Source of the DNA: Pseudoduganella guangdongensis
GTDB lineage: Bacteria; Pseudomonadota; Gammaproteobacteria; Burkholderiales; Burkholderiaceae_D
Direction of reading: 5' to 3'
Length of the DNA: 64,000 bases
Assembly: GCF_009857475.1 (NCBI RefSeq)
Contig: NZ_WWCJ01000004.1
Location: forward strand, 186,001 to 250,000
Shown here: positions 43,250 through 52,183 of the stretch, piece after piece
Layout: every line of letters begins with the position of its first letter
Numbering within the stretch: the first letter of the stretch is position 1
Notes under the pieces: model-generated
The model's database searches: none
Told to the model about the DNA's origin: nothing
The model's input: the letters and a program-made list of their open reading frames with translations, nothing else
Program-made: the position numbers and the translations under genes

Positions 43250-43519
43250 TCAGCTGACGAAGGTGGGAATCCCGGTCAGCACCTGGCGCATGTAGTCGAG
43301 CATGACGGACAGCATCCACGGCCCGGCCACCACCAAGGCGACAAACACGCCCACCAGCTTGGGGATGAAGGACAGGGTGGCTTCGTTGATCTGGGTGGCG
43401 GCCTGGAAGATCGAGACGATCAGGCCGATCACCAGCGCCACCAGCAGCAGCGGCGCCGAGACCATCAACGTGACTTCCATGGCCTGGCGGCCCATGGTCA
43501 TAACGGTTTCCGGGTTCAT
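43250..43519 (-). CDS. fliQ: Flagellar export gate protein FliQ
   Basis: An 89-residue protein with two transmembrane helices. Seen: MNPETVMTMGRQAMEVTLMV at the start, LIVSIFQAATQINEATLSFI and FIPKLVGVFVALVVAGPWML, both strongly conserved in FliQ/SctS proteins. It lies 11 bp after fliP and 3 bp before fliR, in one gate operon. Confidence 0.97.
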   Translation of the reverse strand: MNPETVMTMGRQAMEVTLMVSAPLLLVALVIGLIVSIFQAATQINEATLSFIPKLVGVFVALVVAGPWMLSVMLDYMRQVLTGIPTFVS

Positions 43520-43530
43520 GGCCGGCTCCC

Positions 43531-44292
43531 CTAGTAGAAGCTCTGGGACAGGGAGCCCAGCAGCAGTTGCCAGCCATCGACCAGCACGAACAGCATCAGC
43601 TTGAACGGCAGCGAAATCACGGCGGGCGACATCATCATCATACCCATCGACATCAGCACCGAGGCCACCACCATGTCGATGATGAGGAAGGGGATGAAGA
43701 TGGCAAAGCCGATCTGGAAGGCGGTCTTCAGCTCGGAGGTGATAAAGGCCGGCACCAGCACTTTCAGCGGCACGTCCTCCGGTCCCTGCAGGGCCGGGCT
43801 GCGCGAAATCTTGACGAACAGGGCCAGGTCGGACTGGCGCGTCTGCTTGAGCATGAAGGTCTTGAGCGGCGCGGCCGAGCGGTCCATGGCCTGCTGCATG
43901 CTGATCTTGTTTTCCTGCAGCGGAATCCAGGCTTCGGTGTAGATCTTGTCGAACACCGGGCTCATGACGAAGAAGGTCAGGAACAGCGACAGGCCGATGA
44001 TCACCTGGTTGGGCGGGGCCGACTGCGTGCCAAGCGCCTGGCGCAGCAGCGACAGCACGATCACGATGCGGGTGAAGCCGGTCATCATCAGCAGCGCGGC
44101 CGGGATGAAGCTCAGCGCCGTCATCAGGATCAGCGTTTGCAGCGTCAGGCCGTAATTGGTGCCGCCGCCCGGGGCCGGCGTGCTGGTGAAGGCGGGAATG
44201 GTCGGTTCGGCCAGCGCGGCCAGCGGCAGCAGCAAGGCCGGCGCGGCGAGGGCCAGGGCGGCGGCGCGGCGCAGGGCGAACTTATTTGCCAT
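43531..44292 (-). CDS. fliP: Flagellar export gate protein FliP
   Basis: A 253-residue gate protein made with a cleavable signal peptide ([17 protein letters not shown]). Seen: [60 protein letters not shown] and the C-terminal [20 protein letters not shown]. The start is taken at ATG 44292, which overlaps the fliO stop; TTG 44304 is possible. FliP, Q and R assemble the core pore. Confidence 0.96.
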   Translation of the reverse strand: MANKFALRRAAALALAAPALLLPLAALAEPTIPAFTSTPAPGGGTNYGLTLQTLILMTALSFIPAALLMMTGFTRIVIVLSLLRQALGTQSAPPNQVIIGLSLFLTFFVMSPVFDKIYTEAWIPLQENKISMQQAMDRSAAPLKTFMLKQTRQSDLALFVKISRSPALQGPEDVPLKVLVPAFITSELKTAFQIGFAIFIPFLIIDMVVASVLMSMGMMMMSPAVISLPFKLMLFVLVDGWQLLLGSLSQSFY

Positions 44293-44917
44293 TGCGCTTT
44301 TCAATCGTCTGTTTGAACCACTCGGCGAAATTGGCTGAGCCCATGGGCCCGGGCACCGCCTGCGCGCCGGCCAGGTCGGCCTGGTCGACTTCCTGGCGCG
44401 GCATGGTGGCCAGGGCGTTCATGCGGCCGGGCGAGGCGCCCACCACGATCCATTGCTCGCCCACTTCCACCACCAGGATGCGCTCGCGCGCGCCGACGCT
44501 GAGGGCGCCGACCAGCTTGACCGTGGTGCCGCCGGTGATGTGTTTCGGGCCGAAGCGCTTGAGCAGCCAGGCCAGGCCGACCAGCAGGGCGATGACGAAG
44601 CCAAGCGAGAGGATGGTTTGCAGCAGGGAGCCGGCGGCGGACGGCGCTTGCCCGGCCAGCACATTGGCGGGCGCCGGGGCGTTGGCGGCGCGGGCGCCGG
44701 CCAGCGCGGCTTGCTGTTCGGGCGTTGCGGCGGGCGCGGCGGCAGCAGGGGCAGCGGGCGCGCTGGCGCTGTCGGCGCTCGGCGCGGCTTGCTGGCTGGT
44801 GGCGATGGTGTCGGGGGCTGGCGCTTGCTGCGCCAGCGCGGGCGCGCTGGCGAGGCAGAAGGCGGCCGCCAGGGTGAGCGGCCGCAGGGTGCGAAGGACG
44901 GCGTGGCTTTGCTTCAT
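44282..44917 (-). CDS. fliO: Flagellar biosynthesis protein FliO
   Basis: A 211-residue membrane protein that helps FliP assemble. Seen: a signal-like N-terminus ([20 protein letters not shown]), an Ala/Pro-rich linker (about 30-95), one transmembrane segment ([20 protein letters not shown]), and the cytoplasmic [20 protein letters not shown] segment typical of FliO. It is longer than enterobacterial FliO because of the linker and signal. It overlaps fliN (ATGA) upstream and fliP downstream. Confidence 0.9.
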   Translation of the reverse strand: MKQSHAVLRTLRPLTLAAAFCLASAPALAQQAPAPDTIATSQQAAPSADSASAPAAPAAAAPAATPEQQAALAGARAANAPAPANVLAGQAPSAAGSLLQTILSLGFVIALLVGLAWLLKRFGPKHITGGTTVKLVGALSVGARERILVVEVGEQWIVVGASPGRMNALATMPRQEVDQADLAGAQAVPGPMGSANFAEWFKQTIEKRNGK

Positions 44918-45336
44918 TTATTCAATTTTCGGATGCGTTCGGAAGGCGTGATGATATCCGTTAAGCGGATACCGAACTTATCGTTCACCACCACCACCTC
45001 GCCCTGGGCGATCAGGCAGCCGTTGACCAGCACGTCCATCGGTTCGCCGGCCAGGCCGTCCAGTTCCACCACCGAGCCCTGCGCCAGTTGCAGCAGGTTC
45101 TTGATGGCGATCTTGGTACGCCCCAGTTCCACCGTCAGCTGGACCGGGATATCGAGGATGAAGTCGATATCGTTATGGGTTTCGGTCTTGTTCGGCTGCT
45201 TGGAAAAGTCCTTGAACACGGCGGCAGTGGCGGCCTGGTTCTGCATGGCGGCAGCTTCCGCGGCGGCCTGTTCGGCGATCGCGGCCCCCCACAGATCCTC
45301 TTCGCTGCTGGTATCGTCTTCTTGATTGTCCGACAT
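44914..45336 (-). CDS. fliN: Flagellar motor switch protein FliN
   Basis: A 140-residue C-ring subunit. Seen: an acidic, Ala-rich N-terminal extension (about 1-45) and the SpoA domain with DIDFILDIPVQLTVELGRTK, VVELDGLAGEPMDVLVNGCL and GEVVVVNDKFGIRLTDI. The length is typical. The order fliL-fliM-fliN-fliO is canonical, and it sits 21 bp after fliM. Confidence 0.97.
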   Translation of the reverse strand: MSDNQEDDTSSEEDLWGAAIAEQAAAEAAAMQNQAATAAVFKDFSKQPNKTETHNDIDFILDIPVQLTVELGRTKIAIKNLLQLAQGSVVELDGLAGEPMDVLVNGCLIAQGEVVVVNDKFGIRLTDIITPSERIRKLNK

Positions 45337-45357
45337 GTTTCTCTCCTGTTTGCTGCT

Positions 45358-46338
45358 TTACTTCATATTATCGGCGTTTGCCAGCAGTTTCTCCACCTTC
45401 AATGCGTATTGCCCGTTCAACACACCATAGGTGCAGTCGATCACGGGCACGCCATCCACGGTGGCTTCGATGGTTTCCGGAATGGCCAGCGGGATCACAT
45501 CGCCCACCTTCATGTTCAGGATCTCGTCGAAACTGACTTTCGCGGTACCGAGCTTGGCCACCAGTTCCACTTCGGCGATCTGGATTTGCTGCGTCATCAG
45601 GCGGATCCAGCGCTTGTCCACTTCCAGCGCCTCGCCCTGCAGCGAGGAGGTCAGCGCGTCGCGGATCGGTTCGATCATCGAGTACGGCATGCAGAAGTGG
45701 ATCTGGCCGGACACCGAGCCAAGCTCAATGGTGAAGGTCGACGCCACCACCACCTCGTTCGGCGTGGCGATGTTGGCGAACTGCGTATTCATTTCGGAAC
45801 GGATGTACTCGAACTCCACCGGGTACACCGGTTCCCACGACTTGGTATAGGCCTCGAACACGATATCGAGGATGCGCAGGATGATGCGCTGCTCGGTCTG
45901 GGTGAAATCGCGCCCTTCGACCCGGGTGTGGAAGCGGCCGTCGCCGCCGAACAGGTTGTCCACCAGCAGGAACACCAGGCCCGGGTCGAACACCATCAGG
46001 GCGGTGCCGCGCAGCGGCTTCATGTGCACCAGGTTGAGGTTGGTCGGCACCACCAGGTTGCGGATGAACTCGGAATACTTGGAGACGCGCACCGAACCGA
46101 CCGACACTTCGGCGCTGCGGCGCAGGAAGTTGAACAGGCCCACGCGCAGCAGGCGCGCGAAACGCTCATTGATAATTTCCAGGGTCGGCATCCGGCCCCG
46201 GACGATGCGTTCCTGCGTCGCCAGGTTATAGGTGCGGACACCGGTCGACTCCTCGGGCGTCGCGACGTCGTCCTGATCGCCGTTAACGCCCTTTAAGAGG
46301 GCATCGACTTCTTCCTGGGAGAGAAAATTATCAGCCAT
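45358..46338 (-). CDS. fliM: Flagellar motor switch protein FliM
   Basis: A 326-residue C-ring protein that binds phosphorylated CheY. Seen: the N-terminal FLSQEEVDALLKGVNGD segment that binds CheY-P, the middle domain with INERFARLLRVGLFNFLRRS and the GGDGRFHTRVEGRDFTQTEQ loop, and a C-terminal SpoA domain. The length is usual. Fourteen bp separate it from fliL. The presence of the CheY-binding motif implies a chemotaxis pathway encoded outside the window. Confidence 0.97.
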   Translation of the reverse strand: MADNFLSQEEVDALLKGVNGDQDDVATPEESTGVRTYNLATQERIVRGRMPTLEIINERFARLLRVGLFNFLRRSAEVSVGSVRVSKYSEFIRNLVVPTNLNLVHMKPLRGTALMVFDPGLVFLLVDNLFGGDGRFHTRVEGRDFTQTEQRIILRILDIVFEAYTKSWEPVYPVEFEYIRSEMNTQFANIATPNEVVVASTFTIELGSVSGQIHFCMPYSMIEPIRDALTSSLQGEALEVDKRWIRLMTQQIQIAEVELVAKLGTAKVSFDEILNMKVGDVIPLAIPETIEATVDGVPVIDCTYGVLNGQYALKVEKLLANADNMK

Positions 46339-46351
46339 GCTTTACACAACC

Positions 46352-46882
46352 TTACTGGATGATAAACGCCGTAAACAGCACTTCGGCCACTTCCTGGCTG
46401 TCCTCGCCGTTTTCAAACGGCTGGTTGACGGCTTCCAGGATATCCTTGCTCAGCTGTTGCTTGCCTTCCGGGGTATTGATCTCGGACGCGTGCTTGCTCG
46501 ACAGCAGCAGCAGGATGCGGCTGCGCAGCTTGGGCATATTGTTCTTGATGACTTCCGACTCTTCCAGGCTGCTGGCCTGCAGGGTGATGGCCAGTTGCAG
46601 GTACTGCTCGCCGTTTTCCGGCTGCAGGTTGACCGTGAACTGGTCCACCGGCACATAGACCGGCGGGCCGGCTTTCTTGGCCTTCTTGGCTTTCTTGGCC
46701 GGCTTGGCGTCCTCGGCATGCTCCTCGCTGTCGCCCTGGAGCATGAACCAGGCGCCGCCGCCGCCCGCCAGGGCAAGCACCAGCACGCTGGCCATGATGA
46801 TGATCAGCTTCTTCTTGGAACCACCGCCTACCGGTGCTGCTTCTGCCTTCGCATCAGCCTTCATTTTTGGATTCGCTTTCAA
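46352..46882 (-). CDS. fliL: Flagellar basal body-associated protein FliL
   Basis: A 176-residue single-pass membrane protein that supports the stator. Seen: a short basic cytoplasmic start, one transmembrane helix (LIIIMASVLVLALAGGGGAW), a Lys/Ala-rich linker (AKKAKKAKK) and a periplasmic stomatin-like domain with YVPVDQFTVNLQPENGEQYL. ATG 46882 is preferred, giving MKANPKMKADAKAE. The 108 bp upstream separate it from fliK and hold a 12-bp palindrome CGAAAGCTTTCG. Confidence 0.94.
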   Translation of the reverse strand: MKANPKMKADAKAEAAPVGGGSKKKLIIIMASVLVLALAGGGGAWFMLQGDSEEHAEDAKPAKKAKKAKKAGPPVYVPVDQFTVNLQPENGEQYLQLAITLQASSLEESEVIKNNMPKLRSRILLLLSSKHASEINTPEGKQQLSKDILEAVNQPFENGEDSQEVAEVLFTAFIIQ

Positions 46883-46990
46883 TTCTGCCCTGGATGCAAG
46901 AGTTGGATCATGACGCCATTATGTCATTATCGCGAAAGCTTTCGGGGGGCGATGCGCCGAAAAGAGGCAGGAAGCGGGGCTATCTCTGCC

Positions 46991-48547
46991 TTAGGCGAAG
47001 GTATCGACCGCGCCCAGCACGCTGCGGCGTGCCTGGTGCGCATGCTGGTCGGCGCCGGCGGCGCTGTCGGAATTGTCATTTTGGCCATTCGCCACGCCAC
47101 GGCCGCGCTTGTTGGCGGCCATCTGTTCGAAGGCTTCCTTCTGTTCCTGGCTGCCGGCCGAGACGCTGGTGTCGCCCAGCGCAATGCCGGCTTCACCCAT
47201 GGATTCGCGCAGTTTCGGCAAGGCTTGCTCGAGCGCTTCGCGCACTTCCGGCTGGGCCGCCATGAAGGCGACGCTGGTCTGCTCGTTGGAAACGCTCAGC
47301 ACCACCTGCAGCGGGCCCAGGTCGGGCGGGTTCAGGGTCAGGGTGGCGCTTTGCTCGCCGCCATTCACCATCCACACGACTTTCTGCCCCAGTTGCTGGT
47401 CCCAGCCCTGGCTGCCGACGCGGGCGTGCAGCTGGTTGCTGGCCACGGCTTGCGCGGCCTGGGCGTTGGCGGCGCCGGCGGGGGCTTGCGCGGTCGTGGC
47501 TTGCGCCGTGCTGGCGGGCAGGATGGTTTGTGCGGCGTCGCGCGCGGCGCCCTCGCCAGCTTTGCCGGCATCGAGCTTGGCCTGGGCCAGGGTGGCCTGG
47601 AAGTCGGCTGGCGGCGCCACGCCGGCGCCTGGCTGCGGCGCGACGGCGGCCAGGTCGGTCCCGTCCGCCGCCAGCGCTGCCGCGGGCGCCGATCCCGACT
47701 GGGCGGCAGCGCTCTGCTGGGCGATGCGGGCGTCTAACGCAGCAAGTGTCTTGGCCAGGGCGGCATGGTCGATGGCCGGGCTGGATACACCGTTCTCATC
47801 GGCATTGCCGATCATCCTGCGCAAGCCTTCCGCTGCATACTCGGGCGCCATGTTGGCCGGTGGTTCAGCGCCGGTCGCCATGCCCGGCCACTGCGCCATG
47901 GGCATAGTTTCAAAGCGTTTATCCAGCTGCGCCGCAGCCCCTTGCGCGGCGCCAGCGACGGCCAGGTTGGCGGCCTCGCCAGCGGGTGCGGTCGTCGCGA
48001 CCGCGGGCTGGTTCAGGCTGGCCATCAGCATCAGCATCTCGGCAATCGGGTCACTGGCTTGCTGCTGCGCAGCATCGGCGGCGCCGGCGTCGTCGGCGGC
48101 AGCGGCGCCGGCATGGGCCGCCGTGGCGCTGCTGGCGTCGGCGGCGCTGGCGTCCGGGGCCTGCTGCGTGGCCTCACCGCCGCGCGCGGCATGTGCTGCG
48201 TCCGGGCTGGTATTGGCTGGCTGGCTGGCCGGTTTGGCGGCGGGCGCGGGCTGCGCCGGCTTGGCTGCCTGGGGATTGGCAGGCGGCGCCTGGCGTGCTG
48301 CTTGGGCTTGCTGAGCCGGCTGGCTGTGCGGCTGCGCGGCCGCAGCGGGCTTGGCGGCCTCGGCGCGGCGGGCGGCGGGGGCGGCCGGGGCCGGCGTCGG
48401 CGGCAGCGCAGCGGCCTGGCGCTCGATCTGGCGGTTCAGCGCTTGCAGGAACTGTCCATCCTCCTGGGCCGCCGTGGCCGCGCCCGAACGCGGGCTGGCC
48501 GGGTTGCCGGAGAGGAGGGGATTGGTCTGGACAGTCTGGGTATTCAT
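46991..48547 (-). CDS. fliK: Flagellar hook-length control protein FliK
   Basis: A 518-residue molecular ruler that sets hook length and triggers the FlhB switch. Seen: a long Ala/Gln/Pro-rich low-complexity N-terminal ruler (about 1-370) and the C-terminal Flg_hook domain with LNPPDLGPLQVVLSVSNEQT and ALEQALPKLRESMGEAGIAL. The length and composition are typical. It is in the fliF-fliR leftward block, between fliJ and fliL. A second FliK-type gene is at 55620-57017. Confidence 0.95.
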   Translation of the reverse strand: MNTQTVQTNPLLSGNPASPRSGAATAAQEDGQFLQALNRQIERQAAALPPTPAPAAPAARRAEAAKPAAAAQPHSQPAQQAQAARQAPPANPQAAKPAQPAPAAKPASQPANTSPDAAHAARGGEATQQAPDASAADASSATAAHAGAAAADDAGAADAAQQQASDPIAEMLMLMASLNQPAVATTAPAGEAANLAVAGAAQGAAAQLDKRFETMPMAQWPGMATGAEPPANMAPEYAAEGLRRMIGNADENGVSSPAIDHAALAKTLAALDARIAQQSAAAQSGSAPAAALAADGTDLAAVAPQPGAGVAPPADFQATLAQAKLDAGKAGEGAARDAAQTILPASTAQATTAQAPAGAANAQAAQAVASNQLHARVGSQGWDQQLGQKVVWMVNGGEQSATLTLNPPDLGPLQVVLSVSNEQTSVAFMAAQPEVREALEQALPKLRESMGEAGIALGDTSVSAGSQEQKEAFEQMAANKRGRGVANGQNDNSDSAAGADQHAHQARRSVLGAVDTFA

Positions 48548-48555
48548 CGTAAAAC

Positions 48556-48996
48556 CTAGCGTTTGAAAAATGCCTGCCGAGAGGCGTGTTCATCCATGGC
48601 CTTCTGGTCGCGCTTGGCTTCCTTCTTGAGCTCCTGGGCGTGCGCCCGGTCGCGCAGGGTGGAGAAGGACATGCGTTTGCGTTCCGCGTCCTGCCACGCC
48701 TGCTTTTCCTGGTCGCCGCGCGCCTTGCTGTGGCGCAGCACATCTTCCTGGCCCTTGATGGCCGCATCCAGTTTCTCCATGAACGCCTGGAAATTGCGGT
48801 AAGCCAAGGGCGTAATGCCTTGCTGTTGCGAAGCGTCGAAGCGGCGGCCGTATTCGTCGCGGTAGCCGACCAGCATGTTCAGCTTCTCTTCCGCGTCGGC
48901 CACGGCTTTCAGGGCCGCGCCAAGGCGCTTGGCCGCATCGTCGGTTTCCCGCCGGGCCAGGTCAATCAGGGTTTCCAGTTGCTGGGTAGAGGCCAT
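48556..48996 (-). CDS. fliJ: Flagellar export protein FliJ
   Basis: A 146-residue cytoplasmic coiled-coil chaperone escort that activates the FliI ATPase. Seen: an almost wholly helical sequence rich in Lys, Glu, Arg and Ala (MASTQQLETLIDLARRETDD; GYRDEYGRRFDASQQQGI) with no membrane segment. The position between fliI and fliK is the canonical one, and the length is standard. Confidence 0.94.
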   Translation of the reverse strand: MASTQQLETLIDLARRETDDAAKRLGAALKAVADAEEKLNMLVGYRDEYGRRFDASQQQGITPLAYRNFQAFMEKLDAAIKGQEDVLRHSKARGDQEKQAWQDAERKRMSFSTLRDRAHAQELKKEAKRDQKAMDEHASRQAFFKR

Positions 48997-49030
48997 GATG
49001 GTTCATTATAGGCAAGGCCAGCCGTATCAA

Positions 49031-50434
49031 TCAGTCGAATAGCGTGGTTAATTGGCCCAAGCTCTCCGGCATGGTGACTTGCTCGGTAATCTGTTGTTGT
49101 AAGAATTGCTCGATTTTGTCGTGCAGCCCGATGGCCTGGTCCAGCACCGGGTCGGTGCCCGGGGTATAGGCGCCGACGGCGATCAGGTCGCGGCTGCGTT
49201 CGTAGCGTGAAAACAACTGTTTCAGCTTGCGCGCCTGGTCCTGGTGGCTGTGCGAGGTGATCGAGTGCATGGCGCGGCTGATCGACTGTTCGATATCGAT
49301 GGCCGGGTAGTGGCCGGCCTCGGCCAGGCGGCGATTGAGCACGATGTGGCCGTCCAGGATGGCGCGCGCCGAGTCGGCGATCGGATCCTGCTGGTCGTCG
49401 CCCTCGGTCAGCACGGTGTAGAAGGCCGTGATGGAACCACCGCCCAGCTCGCCATTGCCGGCGCGTTCGACCAGCACCGGCAGCTTGGCGAAGACCGAGG
49501 GCGGGTAGCCCTTGGTGGCGGGCGGCTCGCCGATGGCCAGCGCGATTTCACGCTGCGCCATGGCATAGCGGGTCAGCGAATCCATGATCAGCAGCACGTT
49601 CTGGCCCTTGTCGCGGAAGTGCTCGGCGATCGCCGTGGCATAGGCCGCACCCTGCATGCGCATCAGCGGCGGCGTGTCGGCCGGCGCCGCCACCACGCAG
49701 GAGCGGCGCAAGCCTTCCTCGCCCAGGATTTGCTCGATGAATTCCTTGACCTCGCGGCCCCGTTCGCCGATCAGGCCGACCACGATGATGTCGGCTTCCG
49801 TGTAGCGCGCCATCATGCCCAGCAGCACCGACTTGCCGACGCCGGAACCGGCGAACAGGCCCATGCGCTGGCCGCGTCCCACGGTCAGCATGGCGTTGAT
49901 GCAGCGCACGCCCACGTCCAGCGTTTCCACGATGGGCGCGCGGCCCAGCGGGTTGGCCGGACGCACATTGATCGGCGCCGAATCGCTGGTCTGGATCGGG
50001 CCCAGGCCGTCCAGCGGGCGGCCGGCGCCATCGACCACGCGGCCCAGCAGTTCGGGGCCGACCGGCAAATGGCGCGCGCGGTCGCTCGGGCGCCGCCGCG
50101 GATGCGACACGCTGCCGGGTTTCGGTACGCTTTGCTCCACGGGGAAAACGCGGGTGCCGGGCACAATGCCTTCGACATCGCTTTGCGGCATCAGGAACAG
50201 CTTGTCGCCCTCGAAGCCGACCACTTCCGCCTCCACCTTGCCGCCGGAGGGCAGGGGCACGGTGCAGGCGGCGCCCACGGCCAGGCGCAGGCCGACCGCC
50301 TCCATCACCAGGCCGGCCACGCGCGTGACGCGGCCCGACACTTGCATCGGCTCGATGAAGTCGACCAGGGTGGCGCAGTCGTTCAGGTAGGAACGCCAGC
50401 GGCCGGCATGCACGTGCGGATCGGGAGCGCCCAT
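49031..50434 (-). CDS. fliI: Flagellar export ATPase FliI
   Basis: A 467-residue F1-like ATPase that drives substrate unloading. Seen: Walker [21 protein letters not shown], the [20 protein letters not shown] segment, Walker [21 protein letters not shown] and the [20 protein letters not shown] loop. The start [13 protein letters not shown] is as predicted; a few residues earlier or later cannot be excluded. One bp separates it from the fliH stop, and its partner FliH regulates it. Confidence 0.97.
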   Translation of the reverse strand: MGAPDPHVHAGRWRSYLNDCATLVDFIEPMQVSGRVTRVAGLVMEAVGLRLAVGAACTVPLPSGGKVEAEVVGFEGDKLFLMPQSDVEGIVPGTRVFPVEQSVPKPGSVSHPRRRPSDRARHLPVGPELLGRVVDGAGRPLDGLGPIQTSDSAPINVRPANPLGRAPIVETLDVGVRCINAMLTVGRGQRMGLFAGSGVGKSVLLGMMARYTEADIIVVGLIGERGREVKEFIEQILGEEGLRRSCVVAAPADTPPLMRMQGAAYATAIAEHFRDKGQNVLLIMDSLTRYAMAQREIALAIGEPPATKGYPPSVFAKLPVLVERAGNGELGGGSITAFYTVLTEGDDQQDPIADSARAILDGHIVLNRRLAEAGHYPAIDIEQSISRAMHSITSHSHQDQARKLKQLFSRYERSRDLIAVGAYTPGTDPVLDQAIGLHDKIEQFLQQQITEQVTMPESLGQLTTLFD

Positions 50435-50435
50435 G

Positions 50436-51182
50436 TCAGCCCAGCCAGTCCACGTCCTTGCCGAGCGCCAGGCTCAGGCGCTGCCAGCGCGACGGCACGG
50501 TGGCATCGATCTGGTTGGAGGCGGTATCGACCTTGCAGCCGCCGCGCTCCAGGGTCGGGTCGTCGATCACGCGCCAGCCGCCCTTGTCCAGTTCTTCGGC
50601 TATGCTATCGCGCACCACCACGGCATCCTCGGGGTGCAGGATCAGCAGGGCCGGCTGCTGCAGCGCCGGCAGGTATTCGATCGCTTCGCGCACGATCGGC
50701 AGCACCAGTTCCGGCTTGACGTGCAGGGCGGTTTTCAGCATGCCCTTGGCCAGGTGCAGGGCCAGTTCCAGCACTTCATTGCTGATGACCTGGTCGGCCT
50801 CGCGCAGGGCAGCGCTGAAGTTGTCGGCGATCTCGCGCACCGGCGCCAGCGCCTGCTCGGTGGCGGCGCGCTGCTCGTCCAGCGCTTGCGCCATGCCTTC
50901 CTCGTGGCCGGCCTTGAAGCCCTCGTTATAGCCCTGCAGGCGCGCCTCTTCGCGGATGGCGGCCAGTTCTTCCTCGCTCGGGTACTCGGGCTGCGGCGGG
51001 TGTTCAGCGGCGTAGGCCGCTTCCTCGGCCTCGATGACGGCGGCTTCTTCGGCGGCGGCATGGGCGCGCGCTTCCGCCGCTGCGCGTTCCTGCTGCGCGA
51101 CCACGCTCGGGCGCGTGTCGCCAAAGGATTGCATTTCCCAGCGCTGGTAGGCGGTCTGCTGTTCTTTTGGAATATTCGACAT
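50436..51182 (-). CDS. fliH: Flagellar assembly protein FliH
   Basis: A 248-residue cytoplasmic regulator of FliI that tethers it to the C-ring. Seen: an N-terminal Pro/Ala/Glu-rich region with the [10 protein letters not shown] motif, a Glu/Ala-rich coiled coil (about 25-105), and a C-terminal V-ATPase E-subunit-like domain with [20 protein letters not shown] and [12 protein letters not shown]. The ATG at 51182 overlaps the fliG stop by one base (TGATG). The length is typical. Confidence 0.94.
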   Translation of the reverse strand: MSNIPKEQQTAYQRWEMQSFGDTRPSVVAQQERAAAEARAHAAAEEAAVIEAEEAAYAAEHPPQPEYPSEEELAAIREEARLQGYNEGFKAGHEEGMAQALDEQRAATEQALAPVREIADNFSAALREADQVISNEVLELALHLAKGMLKTALHVKPELVLPIVREAIEYLPALQQPALLILHPEDAVVVRDSIAEELDKGGWRVIDDPTLERGGCKVDTASNQIDATVPSRWQRLSLALGKDVDWLG

Positions 51183-52183
51183 CAAACGAAGGAATCCTCA
51201 CCTTTACCACCGAGCACGATCTGGCCTTCATCGGCCAGGCGCCGCACAATCTGCAGGATCTGCTTCTGCTGCGTCTCCACCTCGGACAGGCGGACCGGGC
51301 CTTTGTTCTCCAGGTCCTCGCGCATCATTTCCGAGGCGCGCGCCGACATGTTCTTGAACACCTTGTCGCGCAGGTCGGGCGAGGCGCCTTTCAGCGCGAT
51401 GATCAGCATTTCGGACTGCACTTCGCGCAGCAGCAGCTGGATGCCGCGGTCGTCGACATCGATCAGGTTGTCGAACACGAACATCTCGTCCATGATCTTC
51501 TGCGCCATATCGTTGTCGTAGTTCTTGATATTGTCCATCACGTTCTGTTCCTGCTCGCCGGACATGAAGTTCAGGATCTCCGCCGCCGCGCGGATGCCGC
51601 CCAGCGTGGATTTCTTGATGTTTTCGTTGCCGGACAGGAGCTTGGTCAGCACGTCGTTCAGTTCGCGCAGCGCGGCCGGCTGCACGCCGTCCAGGGTCGC
51701 GATCCGCAGCACCACGTCGTTGCGCAAACGGTCGGTGAAATTGCCGAGGATTTCGCAAGCCTGGTCGCGCTCCAGGTGGACCAGGATGGTGGCGATGATC
51801 TGCGGGTGCTCATTGCGGATCAGCTCGGCCACCGACTGCGAATCCATCCATTTCAGCGATTCAATGCCGGACGCATCCTTGCCGCCCAAAATGCGCGACA
51901 GCAGCACCGAGGCCTTGTCGTCGCCCAGCGCCTTGGTCAGCACCTGGCGGATGTACTCGTCCGAGTCGAGGCCGACGGTGGAGGCGGCCGCGTACTGGTC
52001 GCGGAAATCGTCCAGCACATCGACCACCATCTCATGCGGGATGTTCTTCATGGTGGCCATCGAGGCGCCCAGCTTGAGCACTTCGCGCGGGCCGAGGAAT
52101 TTCATGACCTCGGCCGCTTCCGCCTCGCCCAGGGCCAGCATCAGGATGGCGGCCTTCTGCAGGCCGGTGTTTTCGCTAGTCAT
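51182..52183 (-). CDS. fliG: Flagellar motor switch protein FliG
   Basis: A 333-residue C-ring protein that contacts both FliF and the stator. Seen: AAILMLALGEAEAAEVMKFL at the start, EHPQIIATILVHLERDQACE, the conserved MFVFDNLIDVDDRGIQLLLR torque-helix region with charged residues, and VFKNMSARASEMMREDLENK at the end. The length is standard. It overlaps the fliF stop by 8 bp. Confidence 0.98.
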   Translation of the reverse strand: MTSENTGLQKAAILMLALGEAEAAEVMKFLGPREVLKLGASMATMKNIPHEMVVDVLDDFRDQYAAASTVGLDSDEYIRQVLTKALGDDKASVLLSRILGGKDASGIESLKWMDSQSVAELIRNEHPQIIATILVHLERDQACEILGNFTDRLRNDVVLRIATLDGVQPAALRELNDVLTKLLSGNENIKKSTLGGIRAAAEILNFMSGEQEQNVMDNIKNYDNDMAQKIMDEMFVFDNLIDVDDRGIQLLLREVQSEMLIIALKGASPDLRDKVFKNMSARASEMMREDLENKGPVRLSEVETQQKQILQIVRRLADEGQIVLGGKGEDSFV